Shown here: in pieces, positions 14,215 to 15,419 of the stretch
How the letters are laid out: each line of letters begins with the position of its first letter
Position numbering within the stretch: the stretch's first letter is position 1
Source of the DNA: an uncultured Parasutterella sp.
GTDB taxonomy: Bacteria; Pseudomonadota; Gammaproteobacteria; Burkholderiales; Burkholderiaceae_F
DNA length: 15,419 nt
Assembly: GCA_900766055.1 (NCBI GenBank)
Contig: CAAFTZ010000034.1
Coordinates: 1 to 15,419, forward strand
Direction of reading: 5' to 3'
Notes under the pieces: generated by a model
Told to the model about the DNA's origin: nothing
The model's input: the letters and a program-made list of their open reading frames with translations, nothing else
The model's database searches: none
Position numbers and translations under genes: made by a program

Positions 14215-14799
14215 ATGTCTAATACCGTTTTGATTCTTGATGCCGGCTGCCAAAATTTCGGAAAAGGCGGCGAGCTCAACCATTATTTATCCCGTCTCGC
14301 TGAGGAAGAACTGACTAAACTCGGCTGGAATGTCGAAATCACACTGATCGACAGCCAATGGGAAATTGCAGCCGAAGCAGAAAAGATTAAGAAAGCCGAT
14401 GTCATTATTGTTCAGACACCGGGCTGGTGGATGAGCACACCGTGGCAGCTCAAACGTTATGAAGACCTCGTCTTTGTTCAGCCGGGCGTCGTCGGCAACG
14501 ACGGACGTTCTCATCTGCACCCGGATGACAACTACGGCAGAGGCGGCATCCTAACAGACAAGAAATTTATGATCAGCAGCACTTGGAACGCTCCGAAGAC
14601 TGCCTTCGACCGTAAGGGCGACTTCTTTGAAGGCCGCGGAGTCGACGGCGTTTTCTTCCCGCTGATCAAGGCCTTCGAGTTCTTAGGAATGAAACAGCTG
14701 CCCTCCTTCATGTGCAATGACGTCGTCAAGAACCCGCACATCGGGGAAGATGTGAAACGCTGGAAGGAACATCTTCGTCACGTATTCAAGATTGATTGA
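14215..14799 (+). CDS. mdaB: NADPH:quinone oxidoreductase MdaB (flavodoxin-like fold)
   Basis: This is a cytoplasmic FAD-containing quinone reductase that makes two-electron reductions of quinones and protects against oxidative and drug stress. The 194-aa product matches the length of E. coli MdaB (193 aa) and its landmark blocks: MSNTVLIL start, ADVIIVQTPGWWMSTPWQLKRY (61-82), YGRGG (about 108-112), STWNAPKTAF (about 121-130), FEGRGVDGVFFPLIKAFEFLGM (about 136-157) and the CNDVVKNP segment. I chose the ATG at 14215 because MSN aligns with the E. coli N-terminus and GGAG sits 9 bp before it. An upstream ATG at 14188 with GAGG before it would add 9 residues. The stop codon (14797-14799) coincides with the terminus of a TnpB element, so the native C-terminus may have been altered by a base or a few residues. 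Confidence 0.92.
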   Translation: MSNTVLILDAGCQNFGKGGELNHYLSRLAEEELTKLGWNVEITLIDSQWEIAAEAEKIKKADVIIVQTPGWWMSTPWQLKRYEDLVFVQPGVVGNDGRSHLHPDDNYGRGGILTDKKFMISSTWNAPKTAFDRKGDFFEGRGVDGVFFPLIKAFEFLGMKQLPSFMCNDVVKNPHIGEDVKRWKEHLRHVFKID

Positions 14800-14899
14800 C
14801 GTCCTCCTCGTCATAAATGACAAGGATTCCATACCACCTCTGCAGCGGCCGTAGCCTAGTGCTGCAGCAGGTTTCTTTGGGTTCCTGCTGACAGCGGCC
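14796..14899 (-). ncRNA. Predicted omegaRNA (reRNA) scaffold of TnpB
   Basis: The 3' end of tnpB and the adjacent right end fold into consecutive hairpins: 14865-14871 with 14884-14890 (CAGCAGG/CCTGCTG), 14840-14846 with 14861-14867 (CTGCAGC/GCTGCAG), and 14806-14813 with 14818-14825. TnpB guide RNAs are known to overlap the tnpB 3' end and run through the right end into flanking DNA, which serves as the guide. The 5' boundary given is arbitrary. The guide would be read from 14795 downward, inside mdaB. Confidence 0.5.
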
Positions 14900-15419
14900 T
14901 TACTGCACCGCTCATACCACAGGCTAACCGGGCCCGTCCGGCCCTTAGTACATTTATCGCTCCGACCAAATCCGCGTTGGCGCGGTACCCGCAAACAACA
15001 CACGCAAAAGAGGCTTGCGTTTTTCTGTTCTCTGCAGAAACCAAACCGCATTGCGGACATGTTCGGCTGGTGTTTCTGGGGTCAACTTTGATCAGTCTTC
15101 CACCTCTCCGCTCCAGCTTATAGGAGAGCATCCGGAAAAAAGCATACCAACCCTGATCTAGAATTGATCGGTTCAAGCCACTCTTTTGCTTAACCATTTT
15201 GCCCGGATTTTCTTTTGTTCCGGCGGCAGAAGCCGACATGTTCGAGACCTTCAGATCCTCAACGTACACGGTGCTGTGGTTTTGGGCTATCCGCGTCGAG
15301 GTTTTATGAAGGAAGTCTCTTCGGCTGTCGGCGATATGGCGATGCAGTCGTGCAATCTTTCTCTTTGTTTTTCTGCTGTTCCTACTCCCTTTTTTCTGTC
15401 GGGCTAATTTTCGTTGAAG
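14856..15419 (-). CDS. tnpB: TnpB, RNA-guided nuclease of an IS200/IS605-family element (5' end outside window)
   Basis: The reading frame is open from the window edge to a TAG stop at 14856-14858, giving 187 visible residues of a protein normally near 370-400 aa. The visible part starts with KLARQKKGSRNSRKTKRKIARLH-type sequence. It continues through VYVEDL, whose Glu (visible residue 54) is the RuvC-II acidic residue. It then has the zinc ribbon CPQC (121-124) and CVVC (140-143), and the RuvC-III Asp (150) in ADLVGAIN. All expected C-terminal catalytic and zinc-binding residues are present, so this copy may be active. The GTG at 15267-15269 is internal, not the start. In TnpB systems the protein cuts DNA next to a short target motif under omegaRNA guidance and helps the element persist after excision. 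Confidence 0.93.
   Translation of the reverse strand, partial: LQRKLARQKKGSRNSRKTKRKIARLHRHIADSRRDFLHKTSTRIAQNHSTVYVEDLKVSNMSASAAGTKENPGKMVKQKSGLNRSILDQGWYAFFRMLSYKLERRGGRLIKVDPRNTSRTCPQCGLVSAENRKTQASFACVVCGYRANADLVGAINVLRAGRARLACGMSGAVRPLSAGTQRNLLQH

Larger units (their letters stand above)
14796..15419 (-). mobile_element. IS200/IS605-family (IS1341-like) element, right end; continues past the window
   Basis: The minus strand carries tnpB and a structured 3' end. The last feature is a hairpin (14806-14825: CCTCGTCA/TGACAAGG with one G-U pair, loop TAAA on plus). On the minus strand it is followed by AGGACGTCAA, ending at 14796. A subterminal hairpin followed by a terminal TCAA is characteristic of the right end of this family, which transposes without target duplication. 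Whether a tnpA is present, and where the left end and its target motif lie, cannot be seen here. Confidence 0.82.

Noticed and set aside
1..15419. CRISPR array, tRNA, rRNA or prophage genes
   Set aside because: No regularly spaced direct repeats, cloverleaf sequences, rRNA signatures or phage structural genes were seen on either strand.

Overview
The window looks like chromosomal DNA of a betaproteobacterium. Gut-associated Sutterellaceae (Sutterella/Parasutterella-like) is my best guess. I infer this from the style of ArgA, HrpA, PBP7 and YggX together with a TAXI-type TRAP transporter, without any database search. No rRNA, tRNA, CRISPR array or prophage is visible.

Left part (1-5548, minus strand): a PBP7-type D,D-endopeptidase with an unusual lysine/alanine-rich linker, preceded in transcription order by a full-length HrpA DEAH-box RNA helicase. 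A 245-bp divergent region rich in short dyads separates hrpA from argA (N-acetylglutamate synthase, plus strand). yggX (iron trafficking / oxidative-damage protection) follows argA and ends in a clear intrinsic terminator. Next comes a histidinol-phosphate-aminotransferase-like PLP enzyme with a twin-arginine export signal. It has its own promoter-like region, where a perfect palindrome overlaps the -35 hexamer, and its own terminator.

Middle (8890-12213, minus strand): a two-gene TAXI-TRAP transporter operon. The periplasmic solute receptor comes first, then the fused 4TM/12TM permease, with a strong stem-loop between them and an intrinsic terminator after them. The 357-bp divergent region upstream of the receptor gene (12214-12570) carries several inverted repeats, including two that compete for the same bases.

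Right part (12571-14799, plus strand): three redox-type genes. They are a flavin reductase-family protein, a ketopantoate reductase (ApbA/PanE) family protein, and an MdaB-type NADPH:quinone reductase. The terminator of the first gene ends directly against the start codon of the second. The window closes with the right end of an IS200/IS605-family (IS1341-like) element on the minus strand: the C-terminal part of TnpB, an omegaRNA-like structured 3' end, and a terminus that coincides with the stop codon of mdaB.

The most interesting points are: the predicted Tat-exported aminotransferase; the TnpB element whose predicted guide is read from the mdaB 3' end; the overlap of terminator, promoter and start codon before the panE-like gene; and the nested dyads in the TAXI/flavin-reductase control region.
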